Shown: positions 1 through 10,247 of the stretch, one piece after another | Position numbering within the stretch: the stretch's first letter is position 1 | Layout of the letters: each line of letters begins with the position of its first letter | Assembly (NCBI GenBank): GCA_028712365.1 | Contig: JAQTQE010000001.1 | Span: 52,516-105,570 of the forward strand | DNA from: a bacterium | Lineage (GTDB): Bacteria; CAYTYR01; UBA6262 | Reading direction: 5' to 3' | DNA length: 53,055 nucleotides | Made by a program: the position numbers and the translations under genes | The notes under the pieces: generated by a model | Told to the model about the DNA's origin: nothing | The model's database searches: none | The model's input: only the letters and a program-made list of their open reading frames with translations

Positions 1-124
1 TGGTACCGGTGGTTGGGCATATGATTCCCAGACCGGGAGAGTATGCGCTAACTACAAGTCTACCGATACTACGGCAGGCGATCCATCAGATACGAGCTGG
101 GGTGTAGAGTATAACCTCTGGTAA
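1..124 (+). CDS. C-terminal end of a type IV pilin / GspG-like pseudopilin (5' truncated by window)
   Basis: Frame from base 2 reads GTGGWAYDSQTGRVCANYKSTDTTAGDPSDTSWGVEYNLW*; the GGWxYDxxTGxVxxN motif is typical of GspG/pilin C-termini. Confidence 0.7.
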   Translation, partial: GTGGWAYDSQTGRVCANYKSTDTTAGDPSDTSWGVEYNLW

Positions 125-148
125 GATAGCTCACAGAACAGATTTAAC

Positions 149-185
149 AAAGAGAGTAGAAAGCAATTTCTACTCTCTTTTTTTA
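149..185 (+). terminator. Rho-independent terminator
   Basis: Perfect 14-bp stem AAAGAGAGTAGAAA-gcaa-TTTCTACTCTCTTT followed by a T-run, 25 nt after the pilin stop. Confidence 0.9.
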
Positions 186-233
186 TGCCTCTTTTTTATT
201 GCCTTAAACCGGTAGCTATGATATATTAGCTCT

Positions 234-2597
234 ATGAAAGTTAATCGCAAAGACATCACGAGTTTGGTGTTTTTCCTAGTTGTTTTTGGGCTGTTTTTCC
301 AGGCAAATATAATCGGCCATAAGCTGTTTTGTTTTCGCGATATTGGCAGGTATTATTATCCATCCAGGTTTTTTGTTGTCGAGTCGCTGCAGCAAGGGAA
401 TTTCCCTTTTTGGAACCCGTATATGTTTTGCGGTTATCCTGCGTTTGCGTCTCTCCAGCAAGCAACATTGTATCCGGTGAGCCTCCTTTATTGCCTTTTC
501 CCTTTTTTCCAAGGTTTTAACTGGTTCTTCCTGTCCCATTTCTTAATTGCCGGAACAGGTTTATATTTTTTATTGCGCAGATTATCCCTGGGCCGGTTGG
601 CTTGTTTGTGCGGCTCTGTCTGTTTTGCTTTCAGCGGTTATCTGGTGTCAATGCTGAATTTGCTCACTACCCTTTCAGCCGTAGTATGGATACCTTTCCT
701 GTTCCTATTCTTTGGGCGTTATCTTGAAACCCGTCGATTTTACTGGTTAATGCCGGCCAGTCTGGTTATCTGCCTGCAATTCATATCCGGACAGCCGGAA
801 ATAGCTTTTCTTACTTTCATTATAGCCGGTCTCTATGCCGTCTATTATTCATATATCCGTAAAGAGTGGGTAAGTGCGCGCCATGGACTGACCGGGCTTT
901 TAACCTTATTTCTTTTAGCCTTGGGGATCGCTTGTGTCCAAATAATCCCTTTTATTGAGATCATTAAAAATTCCGTCAGGGAAACAGCGTCTCCTATTCG
1001 TAATACAGTCTGGTCTTTTCACCCGTTGGAGGCTCTTAATTTCATTATTCCTTCTTTTTCCGGTGACCTGTTAGCCGGGTCCAGCTCCTGGTTCGGACAA
1101 GCCTGGATGCGTTCCGGTTACCTGGGGATCATAGTTATTGTTTGTGTTGTCTTCAGCTTGCTAAGCAGCCAGCGGTGGAAAAACTATTTCTGGTTTTTGG
1201 CGATCCTGGGTATATTGCTGTCACTGGGGCACTACCTGCCCTGGTTAGAGGTCAGTTATAAGTATTTGCCGGGATTCAACCTGATACGATATCCTATAAA
1301 GTATATCCTGTTGTTTTATTTTGGCTTGGCTATCCTGGTTGGTTTGGGAGTGGAAGAATGTTTTAAAAACTATGGCTGGAAGAAGAGCCGTATTTTGCTC
1401 ATTATACTATTAATGCTATCAGGCGGGGCTTATCTGCTCTTTTGGCAATTGCGGCCGCAGTTGATCTTAGCGCTAGAAAGGCTATGTTTAACCAGCCTGG
1501 CTCCGCTGGAGAAAAAAATATTTTACCATAAATTACCGCAATTGTTTTCCGATTGGCTTTGGCTGATCGCCTGGCTGTGCAGCCTGGTCGCAGTATTATA
1601 CCTGCGGTCGGCAAAAAAAATGTCTGCTCCGGCGGCAAAAAAAATATTTCTCGGTCTTTTCACGGTAAGCTTGCTGAGCGGTAATTATGGTGCTGAGCCA
1701 GTCGCGGAACAGTATTTTTATACTGTTCCCACTGGTAATGTGCAATTCCTGCAGGAAAGAGCAGGGTATGAACGGATCTATCTCACTCCTAAGAGCAGCA
1801 GCGCCGCGGTGAAAAACCTGACGGTGTACCCGCAGGTCGATTTCCGGGAGGATTTCTATAAAAGACAAAAAGCGATCTTGCCAAATTTACAAGCGGTCCA
1901 TCACTTTTTTTCCATCGATGGCTATGAATCGATCAAGTTAAAGAATAATGAACATATAATCAATTTGATTTCTTCACGCCCGCTCCCGCAAGTGGCTAAA
2001 TATTTGGATTTGCTGGGAGTAAAATACCTGCTGTCCTTTTATCCGGTAGAATGGGAGCCTTTGACCAAAGTGCGGGATGATTATATAATGTTTTTTGAAA
2101 ACCGGAAAGTGCGTGACAGGATACAGTTTTTCAGCCAGGCAGAGTGCCTGAGCCAGCCGGCAGAAATAGACCGATTACTGGATCAAGCGAGTTTTGATCC
2201 GGCTAAGGTACTCATCCTGACCGGTTCAGCGGGTTTTTGTCCGCCTAATGTCCCAGGCGAAAGTACTGGGCAAGTTAGAGGTTGGATCCGGTCATATTCA
2301 GGTAACCGGGTGGAGATCCAGGCTCAGGTCGCGCAAGATATTTGGCTGCTGTTGGCAGATACCTACTATCCTGGTTGGCAGGCGCGGGTCAATGGCCAAC
2401 CGGTAAAGATACAACAAGCTGATTATATGCTGAGGGCGATCAGGCTGCCGGCAGGCGAAAACCGGGTAGTCTTTTCTTTCCTGCCATCCTGGTTCTGGGC
2501 CGGGCTTAGTGTAACTCTGGCTGGATTGATTGGATTAAGTCTATACGGTGTTTATTTGATCACTTATAAAGCAGGGGACCCAAATCATGTCATTTAA
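234..2597 (+). CDS. YfhO-like multi-pass membrane protein (paralog 1)
   Basis: 787 aa, many TM helices, RDIGRYYYP...PFWNPYMFCGYPAFASLQQ and C-terminal DTYYPGWQARVNGQ motifs shared with two other proteins in the window. Confidence 0.8.
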   Translation: MKVNRKDITSLVFFLVVFGLFFQANIIGHKLFCFRDIGRYYYPSRFFVVESLQQGNFPFWNPYMFCGYPAFASLQQATLYPVSLLYCLFPFFQGFNWFFLSHFLIAGTGLYFLLRRLSLGRLACLCGSVCFAFSGYLVSMLNLLTTLSAVVWIPFLFLFFGRYLETRRFYWLMPASLVICLQFISGQPEIAFLTFIIAGLYAVYYSYIRKEWVSARHGLTGLLTLFLLALGIACVQIIPFIEIIKNSVRETASPIRNTVWSFHPLEALNFIIPSFSGDLLAGSSSWFGQAWMRSGYLGIIVIVCVVFSLLSSQRWKNYFWFLAILGILLSLGHYLPWLEVSYKYLPGFNLIRYPIKYILLFYFGLAILVGLGVEECFKNYGWKKSRILLIILLMLSGGAYLLFWQLRPQLILALERLCLTSLAPLEKKIFYHKLPQLFSDWLWLIAWLCSLVAVLYLRSAKKMSAPAAKKIFLGLFTVSLLSGNYGAEPVAEQYFYTVPTGNVQFLQERAGYERIYLTPKSSSAAVKNLTVYPQVDFREDFYKRQKAILPNLQAVHHFFSIDGYESIKLKNNEHIINLISSRPLPQVAKYLDLLGVKYLLSFYPVEWEPLTKVRDDYIMFFENRKVRDRIQFFSQAECLSQPAEIDRLLDQASFDPAKVLILTGSAGFCPPNVPGESTGQVRGWIRSYSGNRVEIQAQVAQDIWLLLADTYYPGWQARVNGQPVKIQQADYMLRAIRLPAGENRVVFSFLPSWFWAGLSVTLAGLIGLSLYGVYLITYKAGDPNHVI

Positions 2598-3531
2598 AAA
2601 AGTCTATCTGATAACCGGAGCCACTGGTTTTATCGGTTCTTGTCTGCTCAGGAAATTGGTGGAAAAGAACGAAAAAGTGCATGTTATCTTAAGAAAAAAT
2701 GCTAATCTTTGGCGGGTGAAAGACCTGTTGCCTAAAATAAAAGTGCATATCGATGATCTTGCCGATGCCGCTAAGCTGGCTAAGCTGGCCGGAAAGATCA
2801 AGCCGGATATTATCTTTCACCTGGCAACGTACGGCGCCTATCCCACGCAAAATGACGGTGATCTGTGTATTGACACTAATCTCAGGGGAACCTGGAATTT
2901 GCTAAAAGCTACAGCGAAGATAGATTATGAACTGCTGGTCAATACCGGTAGCTCGTCAGAATACGGATTCAAGAGAGCCCCGATGAAGGAAAATGATTAC
3001 CTGGAGCCAGCCAGCTATTACGCTGTTACCAAAAGTTCGCAAACATTATTGAGCTCGTATTTTGCCAGGGAAAACAAGAAACCGGTCGTGACTCTCAGGC
3101 CGTTCTCCGTATATGGCCCCTATGAAGAAAAAAGCAGGTTCATAATGACCTTGATGAAGTCCATATATTTACGCCAGAAGATGGATCTGGTAGCACCGGA
3201 TATTTCCCGGGATTGGATCTATATGGATGATATGGTTGATGCCTATTTACTGATCGACAAACTAAAGAAATATCGCGGTGAAGTGTTTAATATCGGGACA
3301 GGCACCCAAAGCAGTATCAAGGAAGTAGTCCTGCTGGCTACCGAAGTCATCGGGCAATCGACTGAATTTGCCTGGGGGAAAATGAAGAACAGGAAGTGGG
3401 ATTCGTCTTATTGGGTAGCGGATATAACCAAGGCTAAGAAATACTTGAAATGGGGTCCCAAAATAGATCTCCGGCAGGGATTGCTTCTTACCTGGAACTG
3501 GCTCCGGGAAAACGCCGGTTATTATTTATAA
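2587..3531 (+). CDS. NAD-dependent epimerase/dehydratase (SDR family)
   Basis: TGATGFIGSCLLRKL Rossmann motif, YYAVTKSSQ catalytic YxxxK, RPFSVYGP. Confidence 0.9.
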   Translation: MSFKKVYLITGATGFIGSCLLRKLVEKNEKVHVILRKNANLWRVKDLLPKIKVHIDDLADAAKLAKLAGKIKPDIIFHLATYGAYPTQNDGDLCIDTNLRGTWNLLKATAKIDYELLVNTGSSSEYGFKRAPMKENDYLEPASYYAVTKSSQTLLSSYFARENKKPVVTLRPFSVYGPYEEKSRFIMTLMKSIYLRQKMDLVAPDISRDWIYMDDMVDAYLLIDKLKKYRGEVFNIGTGTQSSIKEVVLLATEVIGQSTEFAWGKMKNRKWDSSYWVADITKAKKYLKWGPKIDLRQGLLLTWNWLRENAGYYL

Positions 3532-3537
3532 TATTTT

Positions 3538-4467
3538 ATGGGAAAAAGGGAAATGTTAAAAACCAAATGTCCGCTTTGTGATTCGCTTGATGATTACACG
3601 GTAATTTATAAGAGTACTTTTAAGGAAGAGGATTTAAACTTGGATGTTTTTTCCGCCAGAAGGTTGCCGGATCAGATCCATTACCAGATAGTTAGGTGCA
3701 ATCATGACGGATTGGTCAGGTCCACGCCGGTTTATGACCAAAGTCGCCTGGAAAATTTATATAAACGCAGTAAATTTAATTATGCCGAACAGACTGATAA
3801 TTTGACTGTTTCCTATCTCCGGGCCTTGGGCCAGGTTTTACCGTCATTGTCTCCGGAGGCGAGAATACTGGAGATCGGCTGCGGTAATGGATTTGTCCTG
3901 AGCGCTTTATTGGCGCAGGGGTATAAAAATGTGTATGGCCTTGAACCAAGCCTGGACGCTACGGCGAAAGCCGATCAACGGATCAAGAATAACATCACCA
4001 CGGATGTCCTAAGGGAAGGGCTTTACCCGCCAGGGTCGTTTGACCTGATCTACTTCTTACAGACTCTGGACCATATCCAGGATCCACTGCGTTTTATGAG
4101 TATTTGCTATGACCTGCTTGCCCCGCACGGATTTATCCTGGCGCTTAACCATGACGTCGCAAGTCTTTCAGCCAGATTATTGAAAGAAAAAAGCCCCATC
4201 ATCGATATAGAACATCCTTATTTGTACAGTAAAGATACGGTCAGTAAGCTATTCTTGAAAACAGGGTTTTCCCCGGTGAAAGTATTTTCTCCCGGGACCC
4301 TTGTTTCCTGGAAATACCTGCTCTGGCTTTTACCCTTGCCTAAATTTATTAAATTAAGTATGCTTAATGTCAAGAACCGGATCGGCCATTATATATTGCA
4401 GCGAAAACTATGGCTCAAGTTGGGAAATTTATGCATTATTGCCAGGAAAGAGGAAAAAAACAAGTGA
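3538..4467 (+). CDS. Class I SAM-dependent methyltransferase with N-terminal CPLC element
   Basis: ILEIGCGNGFVLSALLAQG motif I; N-terminal CPLCDS. Confidence 0.85.
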   Translation: MGKREMLKTKCPLCDSLDDYTVIYKSTFKEEDLNLDVFSARRLPDQIHYQIVRCNHDGLVRSTPVYDQSRLENLYKRSKFNYAEQTDNLTVSYLRALGQVLPSLSPEARILEIGCGNGFVLSALLAQGYKNVYGLEPSLDATAKADQRIKNNITTDVLREGLYPPGSFDLIYFLQTLDHIQDPLRFMSICYDLLAPHGFILALNHDVASLSARLLKEKSPIIDIEHPYLYSKDTVSKLFLKTGFSPVKVFSPGTLVSWKYLLWLLPLPKFIKLSMLNVKNRIGHYILQRKLWLKLGNLCIIARKEEKNK

Positions 4468-4472
4468 AAAAA

Positions 4473-5186
4473 ATGAACTGGACCTCAGCCCAAAAGAAGA
4501 TAAGAAGCCGGATCATAGAAGAGAGTTACCAGGCAGGGATCTCGCACCTGGGATCGTGCCTGACAGCTGTAGATATTATTGAAGCGGTTTATCAGATCAA
4601 GGGTAAGGATGAGCATTTTGTCCTCTCCTGCGGCCACGCCGCGCTGGCGCTATACGCGATCTTGGAAAAATATGGATCTCTCGATCCGGCAAAGATCAAA
4701 GAACTTCATATCCATCCGGACCGGAACCCGGCTTTGGGCATAGAAGTGTCTACTGGCAGTTTAGGACAAGGTTTGCCGATCTCTGTGGGCCTGGCCTTGG
4801 CGGATAAAGATAAAATGGTCTTTTGCCTGATCAGTGACGGCGAATGCGCGGAAGGCAGTATTTGGGAATCCTTAAGCATTATCGCTGATAAAGCGCTGAA
4901 TAACCTGGTGATCATTGTTAACGCCAATGGTTGGGGAGCATATGATCCTGTTTCACTGGAAAAACTGGCAAAAAAAATAAAAGGTTTTGGTTTTGCCGTG
5001 ATCAAGACAGACGGCCATAATGTCGATAAGCTGAAACGCGCGGTCCAAAAAGCCAGGAGAAAAATGCCGGCAGTGGTCTTTGCCCTGACTACCGTGGAAC
5101 AATTGCCATTCTTGACCGGCCAGGACGCTCATTATCATGTCATGACTGAAGAAGACTATAAAACAGCATTGGTGGCGCTAAAATGA
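4473..5186 (+). CDS. Transketolase N-terminal (ThDP-binding) subunit
   Basis: HLGSCLTAVDII, STGSLGQGLPISVGLALA, DGECAEGSIWES...NANGWGAYD ThDP/Mg motif; start moved from ORF-track 4410 because that overlaps the methyltransferase (GTG 4464 is an alternative). Confidence 0.85.
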   Translation: MNWTSAQKKIRSRIIEESYQAGISHLGSCLTAVDIIEAVYQIKGKDEHFVLSCGHAALALYAILEKYGSLDPAKIKELHIHPDRNPALGIEVSTGSLGQGLPISVGLALADKDKMVFCLISDGECAEGSIWESLSIIADKALNNLVIIVNANGWGAYDPVSLEKLAKKIKGFGFAVIKTDGHNVDKLKRAVQKARRKMPAVVFALTTVEQLPFLTGQDAHYHVMTEEDYKTALVALK

Positions 5187-5686
5187 AAAATGATCAAGCT
5201 CCCGTTAAAATGAGAAGATGTTTTGCCGATATCCTGCACGCTAAAATGGCGGGAAACAATAGTATCTGGGTAGTGACCGCGGATCTGGGATATAAAATGT
5301 GGGACCAGATCCGGACCGATTATCATGACCGGTTCATTAATGTAAAAGCCGCGGAACAGACTATGATCGGAGTGGGGGTGGGGTTGGCTTTAAAGGGCAA
5401 GATCCCTTTTGTTTTTTCGATCACCCCGTTTTTGATCTACCGGCCATTTGAAAGCATCAGAAACTATATTGATCATGAGAAAATACCGGTAAAACTGGTT
5501 GCCTCGGGCAGGGATAAAGATTATTCCCATGACGGCTACTCTCATTGGGCGGAAGAAGATAAAAAAGTAATGGCGATCTTTAGCAATATCAGCGCGCAGT
5601 GGCCGGAAACGAACGAAGAATTACCAGCCCTGGTCACTGAAATGATCCAACAGGATAGGCCTTATTATTTAAATCTTAAAAAGTAG
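5183..5686 (+). CDS. Transketolase pyrimidine-domain subunit, short (167 aa), lacking the usual C-terminal domain
   Basis: NVKAAEQTMIGVGVGLALKGKIPFVFSITPFLIYRPFESIRNYI; ends directly after the Pyr domain. Confidence 0.8.
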   Translation: MKNDQAPVKMRRCFADILHAKMAGNNSIWVVTADLGYKMWDQIRTDYHDRFINVKAAEQTMIGVGVGLALKGKIPFVFSITPFLIYRPFESIRNYIDHEKIPVKLVASGRDKDYSHDGYSHWAEEDKKVMAIFSNISAQWPETNEELPALVTEMIQQDRPYYLNLKK

Positions 5687-5706
5687 CACAGGCAGGGAGG
5701 CAAAAA

Positions 5707-6651
5707 ATGGCAAAAATATCAGCGATCATCGCTTGCTACAACGACGAACAGGCAATCCCTTATATGCACCAGAGGCTGACTGATACTTTTAAAAAAATTA
5801 AGGTTGACTACGAGATAATCTTTGTCAATGATGGCAGCCCTGATAAAACCGAGCAAGTGTTGTTTGACCTGGTACAGCGGGATCCGCACACCCTGGCTAT
5901 AAATCACGCCCGGAATTTTAATTCGCAAATGGCTTTTACCAGCGGGCTGGAGATCGCCAGCGGGGACGCGGTAGTCCTGCTGGACGGTGATCTGCAGGAC
6001 CCGCCGGAAATGATCGAAGAGTTTTATAAAAAATGGCAAGAAGGTTTTGAAGTCGTTTATGGCGTACGGATAAAACGGGAAGCGCCGCTCTTAATGCAAA
6101 TCGCCTATAAACTGTTTTATCTGGTATTCCATAAGTTGTCGTATATAAAAATACCGTTAAACGCCGGCGATTTTTCCCTGATGGACAGGAAAGTTGTTGA
6201 GGTAATGAAGTCTTTCCCTGAAAGGGACCGGTTCTTAAGGGGGTTGCGGGCTTGGGCAGGTTATAAGCAGACCGGAGTGCCTTATTTGCGGCCGGAAAGA
6301 ATGTTCGGTAAGACAACCAATAACTTATATAAAAATATTAATTGGGCGACCAAAGGGATATTTTCCTTTTCTTATGTTCCGCTGGAGATCATGACCATTT
6401 GTTCTTTTCTTACTTTCCTGCTGGCTTTGATCGGAATCGTGGCTCAGATCGTTCTCCGATTTGTCTATCCGCATACGCCGCAAGGAGTGACTACGGTCCT
6501 GGTAGTGATCTTATTTTTAGGTTCGGTACAATTGGTCGGTCTTAGCGTACTGGGCCAGTATATCGGCAGGATCTTCGAGGAAGTTAAACAACGTCCCAAG
6601 TTTGTCGTTAAAAGCATCTTCCGTAACCAGGCGGATAAGTTTAAATTATAG
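5707..6651 (+). CDS. GT2 polyprenyl-phosphate glycosyltransferase (DPM1/GtrB-like) with C-terminal TM helices
   Basis: IIACYNDEQAIP, NDGSPDKT, LDGDLQDPPE; two C-terminal hydrophobic segments. Confidence 0.88.
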   Translation: MAKISAIIACYNDEQAIPYMHQRLTDTFKKIKVDYEIIFVNDGSPDKTEQVLFDLVQRDPHTLAINHARNFNSQMAFTSGLEIASGDAVVLLDGDLQDPPEMIEEFYKKWQEGFEVVYGVRIKREAPLLMQIAYKLFYLVFHKLSYIKIPLNAGDFSLMDRKVVEVMKSFPERDRFLRGLRAWAGYKQTGVPYLRPERMFGKTTNNLYKNINWATKGIFSFSYVPLEIMTICSFLTFLLALIGIVAQIVLRFVYPHTPQGVTTVLVVILFLGSVQLVGLSVLGQYIGRIFEEVKQRPKFVVKSIFRNQADKFKL

Positions 6652-6658
6652 GAAAACT

Positions 6659-8539
6659 ATGGATGAAGATAAACGGATAATAAATAGCCAACCGCTGCTG
6701 GAATTGTTTCGTGGGATCATTGTTGCCAGCGCGGTCACCGCTGTCTTTTACTGGCTTTTTTTCCGTTATTCCGCGGTTATTTGGTCTTATAATATCTTCC
6801 TGCCCTTACCGGAATTTACTCCTTGGAAGAGGATGTGGGTGGCCGAACATGATGGGTTGGAAGGCTATATCCTATATGCTATGGTGTACGCGATCATCGC
6901 TTGCGCCTTATTATCAAGTTTAATGATCGCCAGGATCAAAAGCCGTCAGTTAAAAAATATTATATATTTCTGCGGTTTTTTAGCGGCTGGCTGTTTTTAC
7001 GCGGCCGTCAGTTTTCATCCGCCTATGCCGGCGGCGGGAACAGGATCCCAAAATTTGCTTTTTATGGCGGCGGGAACAGCGATATTGTCGCTGCTGCTAA
7101 GATATGGTGCACAAAATAAATGGCTGCCTTGGGCCCTGACCCTGGCAGTATTAATGCTATGCCTGAGTTCCTCCAATGGATTTTCCTTATTCGACTACAA
7201 TTATGTTCTTACCCCGGCCTTAAGAATAACTCCTGATTTTAAACTGAACGGATCCTATTTTCAATATGACTATCTCCTCTCGTTATTGGCTGCTTTTTGG
7301 CTGAAACTACACCTGCCGGCTTATTCTTTTTACCGCCTGGCGGAGGTTTCATATTTTATTTTACTGGCGGGAATATATTTATTCGCCAGGAAATTCTTCA
7401 GGTATAAACAGTTGGCCATCTACCTGCTGGTAAGCCTGGTTTTGATCAAGATATATGGGAATATGTTGGGGCCGGTCTTTTGTATCCAGGTTACACCTTT
7501 GCGTTTGGATTGGTGGTTGGCGGTGCTGGTTTGCGCGTATTGGAAAGGGATGCAGCATTGGCTGACCGGATTATTGCTCGGTCTTTTAATAGTTTTCCAT
7601 CATGTTTTTGGCCTGATTTACGCGTTTTCATATGTTTTGTTGATCTTGATCTTAGCTGTTTTTGCCTTAGCGGATAAAACTATCCCGGCGCGCGATTTGA
7701 TGCGGAATTATTATCATTTGTACGCCAGGAATATCAGTATAATAGCTGTTTCTTTTCTGCTTTACCGGTTGTTCCTCGCGCCGTCCGGGACAAATACTGC
7801 GATTATATACCAGGAATATGGTATCGGATTTCTGCCTATTGCCCGGCAGTCTTTCTATTGGTACCTACCGGTTGTTTTTGCGCTTATTTTCTTTTTGGGG
7901 CGAAGGAACCGCGATCTGTTCCCTGAAAAATACCTGCACATCAGCTGGCTGCTAGTACTCCTGGCGATAGGCAATTCGTTGTACTTCTTCGGGAGAAGTC
8001 ATGAACATAATATCATTAATATCGCGGGTAGTTTGGTTTTTTGCCTGTTTGTTTTTCTTGACTTGGCGCATAGCGAGATCAATAAAAATACTACGGCCAG
8101 GATCAACCGGTCCATTATCCCGGTTGTTTCCTTTATTCTGGTCTTGGGGATCAGCTATGTTTATTCCAGCCGGGCGATTAGCAGGATCAAGCAACAATTC
8201 GCTGTTGGCCTTGAACCGCAGACTGTGGCTCGGTTACTGCCTGACTCGATCAGGGATGAAATTAAAGACCTGACCATGCGCAGCCCGCAAGTTATCTTTA
8301 TGACCAGGTTCGATTTCCCGTATTATTTCGAAGGAGGTTATGTTCCTCAGGGGTACTATTGTTTTACCGATAGTTGGCTGTTTTTACGGGATTATAGCGA
8401 TTTCCTGAATGCTCGCCTGGCTCAGGGCTGGTATTTGGTCATGCCGTTGCGGGAAGAGGCGACCTTTACAGAAATCATAACCGCGCTGAAATACAAAAAT
8501 AAAGCGAGTTCACATCATTTCCTGGTCTTAAATAATTAA
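6659..8539 (+). CDS. Multi-pass membrane protein, possibly GT-C-like glycosyltransferase
   Basis: 626 aa, many TM segments, position between GT2 and PMT-like genes; start moved to ATG 6659. Confidence 0.55.
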   Translation: MDEDKRIINSQPLLELFRGIIVASAVTAVFYWLFFRYSAVIWSYNIFLPLPEFTPWKRMWVAEHDGLEGYILYAMVYAIIACALLSSLMIARIKSRQLKNIIYFCGFLAAGCFYAAVSFHPPMPAAGTGSQNLLFMAAGTAILSLLLRYGAQNKWLPWALTLAVLMLCLSSSNGFSLFDYNYVLTPALRITPDFKLNGSYFQYDYLLSLLAAFWLKLHLPAYSFYRLAEVSYFILLAGIYLFARKFFRYKQLAIYLLVSLVLIKIYGNMLGPVFCIQVTPLRLDWWLAVLVCAYWKGMQHWLTGLLLGLLIVFHHVFGLIYAFSYVLLILILAVFALADKTIPARDLMRNYYHLYARNISIIAVSFLLYRLFLAPSGTNTAIIYQEYGIGFLPIARQSFYWYLPVVFALIFFLGRRNRDLFPEKYLHISWLLVLLAIGNSLYFFGRSHEHNIINIAGSLVFCLFVFLDLAHSEINKNTTARINRSIIPVVSFILVLGISYVYSSRAISRIKQQFAVGLEPQTVARLLPDSIRDEIKDLTMRSPQVIFMTRFDFPYYFEGGYVPQGYYCFTDSWLFLRDYSDFLNARLAQGWYLVMPLREEATFTEIITALKYKNKASSHHFLVLNN

Positions 8540-8573
8540 CTCCGGCGCTCCGGGTTAGAGAAAGATCTGAATA

Positions 8574-10247
8574 ATGACAAAAAAAGAATGGCTGGTCTTA
8601 TTGCTGCTGGCGGTTGCCCTGGTTTTGGTCCGGGCACCGTTTATAAATGTGCCCCTGGAACGTGATGAAGGGGAGTATGCCTGTTTTGCCTGGCAGATGA
8701 CCCGGGGAGTTATGCCGTACCGGGATGTCATTACTTACATTTCACCCGGTGTGTTTTTCCTTTACCAGACTGCTTTTTTATTATTTGATCATACTATCCA
8801 GGGGATCAGGTCATTCACTCTATTGTATCTGCTCCTGACCCTGGGCTTGTTTTATTATTTGGCCCGGAAGTTGCTGGGTAAGCAGGGGGCTTGGCTGGCC
8901 GGGGTGATCTTTATTTTCCTGTCCACTGACCCGGGGATCTTAGCCAATATGAGCCAGCGGGAAATATTCGCTTCCTTGCCCCTGATGATCAGCTTTATTT
9001 TACTGCAAAAGGACCTGTCCAGCCAGCGGTGGTATTTTGCCGCCGGTAACGGACTGGTCATCGCTTTGGTTTTTATGATCAAACCGACCACTATTGTCCA
9101 GCTGGCTTTTGTCCTGGCGGTTTGGGCCTGGTACTATATACGCACTAAAGAACATAGGCTGTTCTGGCAGAGGATCCTTTGGCTGGCCGCGGGTCTGGCG
9201 TTCGGCATCAGCCTGTTTGTTTTTTATTTTAGCGCCCAGCAGGCATTAGCGGATTTCCTGTATTGGGTTTTTCTTTTTCCCCGCCAGCAAAGCCAGGCTA
9301 TCGCCGCTTACTATCCAACTTTTAACCATGTCCTGATTTCTTTTAAGCACCATTTTAAATACATTTTACAAAATGTATTCGTCAGCCAGCTACCTCTGGG
9401 GATTGTTTTGCTGGCCTCATTAATTATAACCTTTTATAAACGGCAAAAAGCGCTGGCACTGTATTGGTTATGGTTCATGCTCTTACTGCTCTCGACTGCT
9501 ATTGGCTGGCATTTCCGCCGGCAATATTTCCAATTGCTGATCGTGCCGCAAGCCTTATTGATCGCCTGGGGACTGCAGTATTTTTACCGCGCGCTAGCTG
9601 GTAAAGAGCGTTTGGCTGTCAATAGTTATCGGGTGCTGGTTTTTATAATGGTCTTATATCCTTTCGTTAATATGATGAAACAGTATTATTTTATCACTCC
9701 TAATATGATCTCGCGAAAATTGTACGGACCCCAGGTATTTTCCATCGCCCGGCCGATCGGCGAATATATAGGCAGCCAGACTACGCCAGAAGATAAGATC
9801 TATATCCTGGGGTCAGAGCCGGAGGTTTATTTTTACAGCCAACGCTTTTTGGTCGGTAAACATATCACTGCCTATACCTTGACCTATGATTATGGTGATC
9901 CTATAGCCAGGCAAAAAGAAGTGGTCCAGGCGTTAAAGACCGAACTGCCCCTTTATATAATCAAAATCAACCAGGAAAGTTCATTATATGATTATCCCGC
10001 GGTGCATAAAAAGAACGTGATCTTTAATGAAGTTTTTGACCTGGTAAACGACAAGTATACTTTGGTTGGATTCGGTTTTATAAATTACCAGAAGGAATTA
10101 CTGGCATTTGGCCGCCAGCAAGTGGCTGCTTACGTGCCAGGGACTAAAACATTGCCCGAGGAATTGGCCTATTTATATAAATCTTTTGGCGATTACTATC
10201 CGGCAGTATTGATCTTCAGGTTAAAAAAGCCAAGAGGGATTTCGTGA
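8574..10247 (+). CDS. ArnT/PMT-type (GT39/GT83-like) membrane glycosyltransferase
   Basis: PLERDEGEYACFAWQMTRGVMPYRDVITYISPGVFFLY motif typical of PMT_2 proteins. Confidence 0.8.
   Translation: MTKKEWLVLLLLAVALVLVRAPFINVPLERDEGEYACFAWQMTRGVMPYRDVITYISPGVFFLYQTAFLLFDHTIQGIRSFTLLYLLLTLGLFYYLARKLLGKQGAWLAGVIFIFLSTDPGILANMSQREIFASLPLMISFILLQKDLSSQRWYFAAGNGLVIALVFMIKPTTIVQLAFVLAVWAWYYIRTKEHRLFWQRILWLAAGLAFGISLFVFYFSAQQALADFLYWVFLFPRQQSQAIAAYYPTFNHVLISFKHHFKYILQNVFVSQLPLGIVLLASLIITFYKRQKALALYWLWFMLLLLSTAIGWHFRRQYFQLLIVPQALLIAWGLQYFYRALAGKERLAVNSYRVLVFIMVLYPFVNMMKQYYFITPNMISRKLYGPQVFSIARPIGEYIGSQTTPEDKIYILGSEPEVYFYSQRFLVGKHITAYTLTYDYGDPIARQKEVVQALKTELPLYIIKINQESSLYDYPAVHKKNVIFNEVFDLVNDKYTLVGFGFINYQKELLAFGRQQVAAYVPGTKTLPEELAYLYKSFGDYYPAVLIFRLKKPRGIS

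Noticed and set aside
4473-5706. Split transketolase as a frameshifted single gene
   Set aside because: Both halves have good starts with an ATGA overlap and no residual C-domain sequence follows; looks like a genuine two-subunit arrangement
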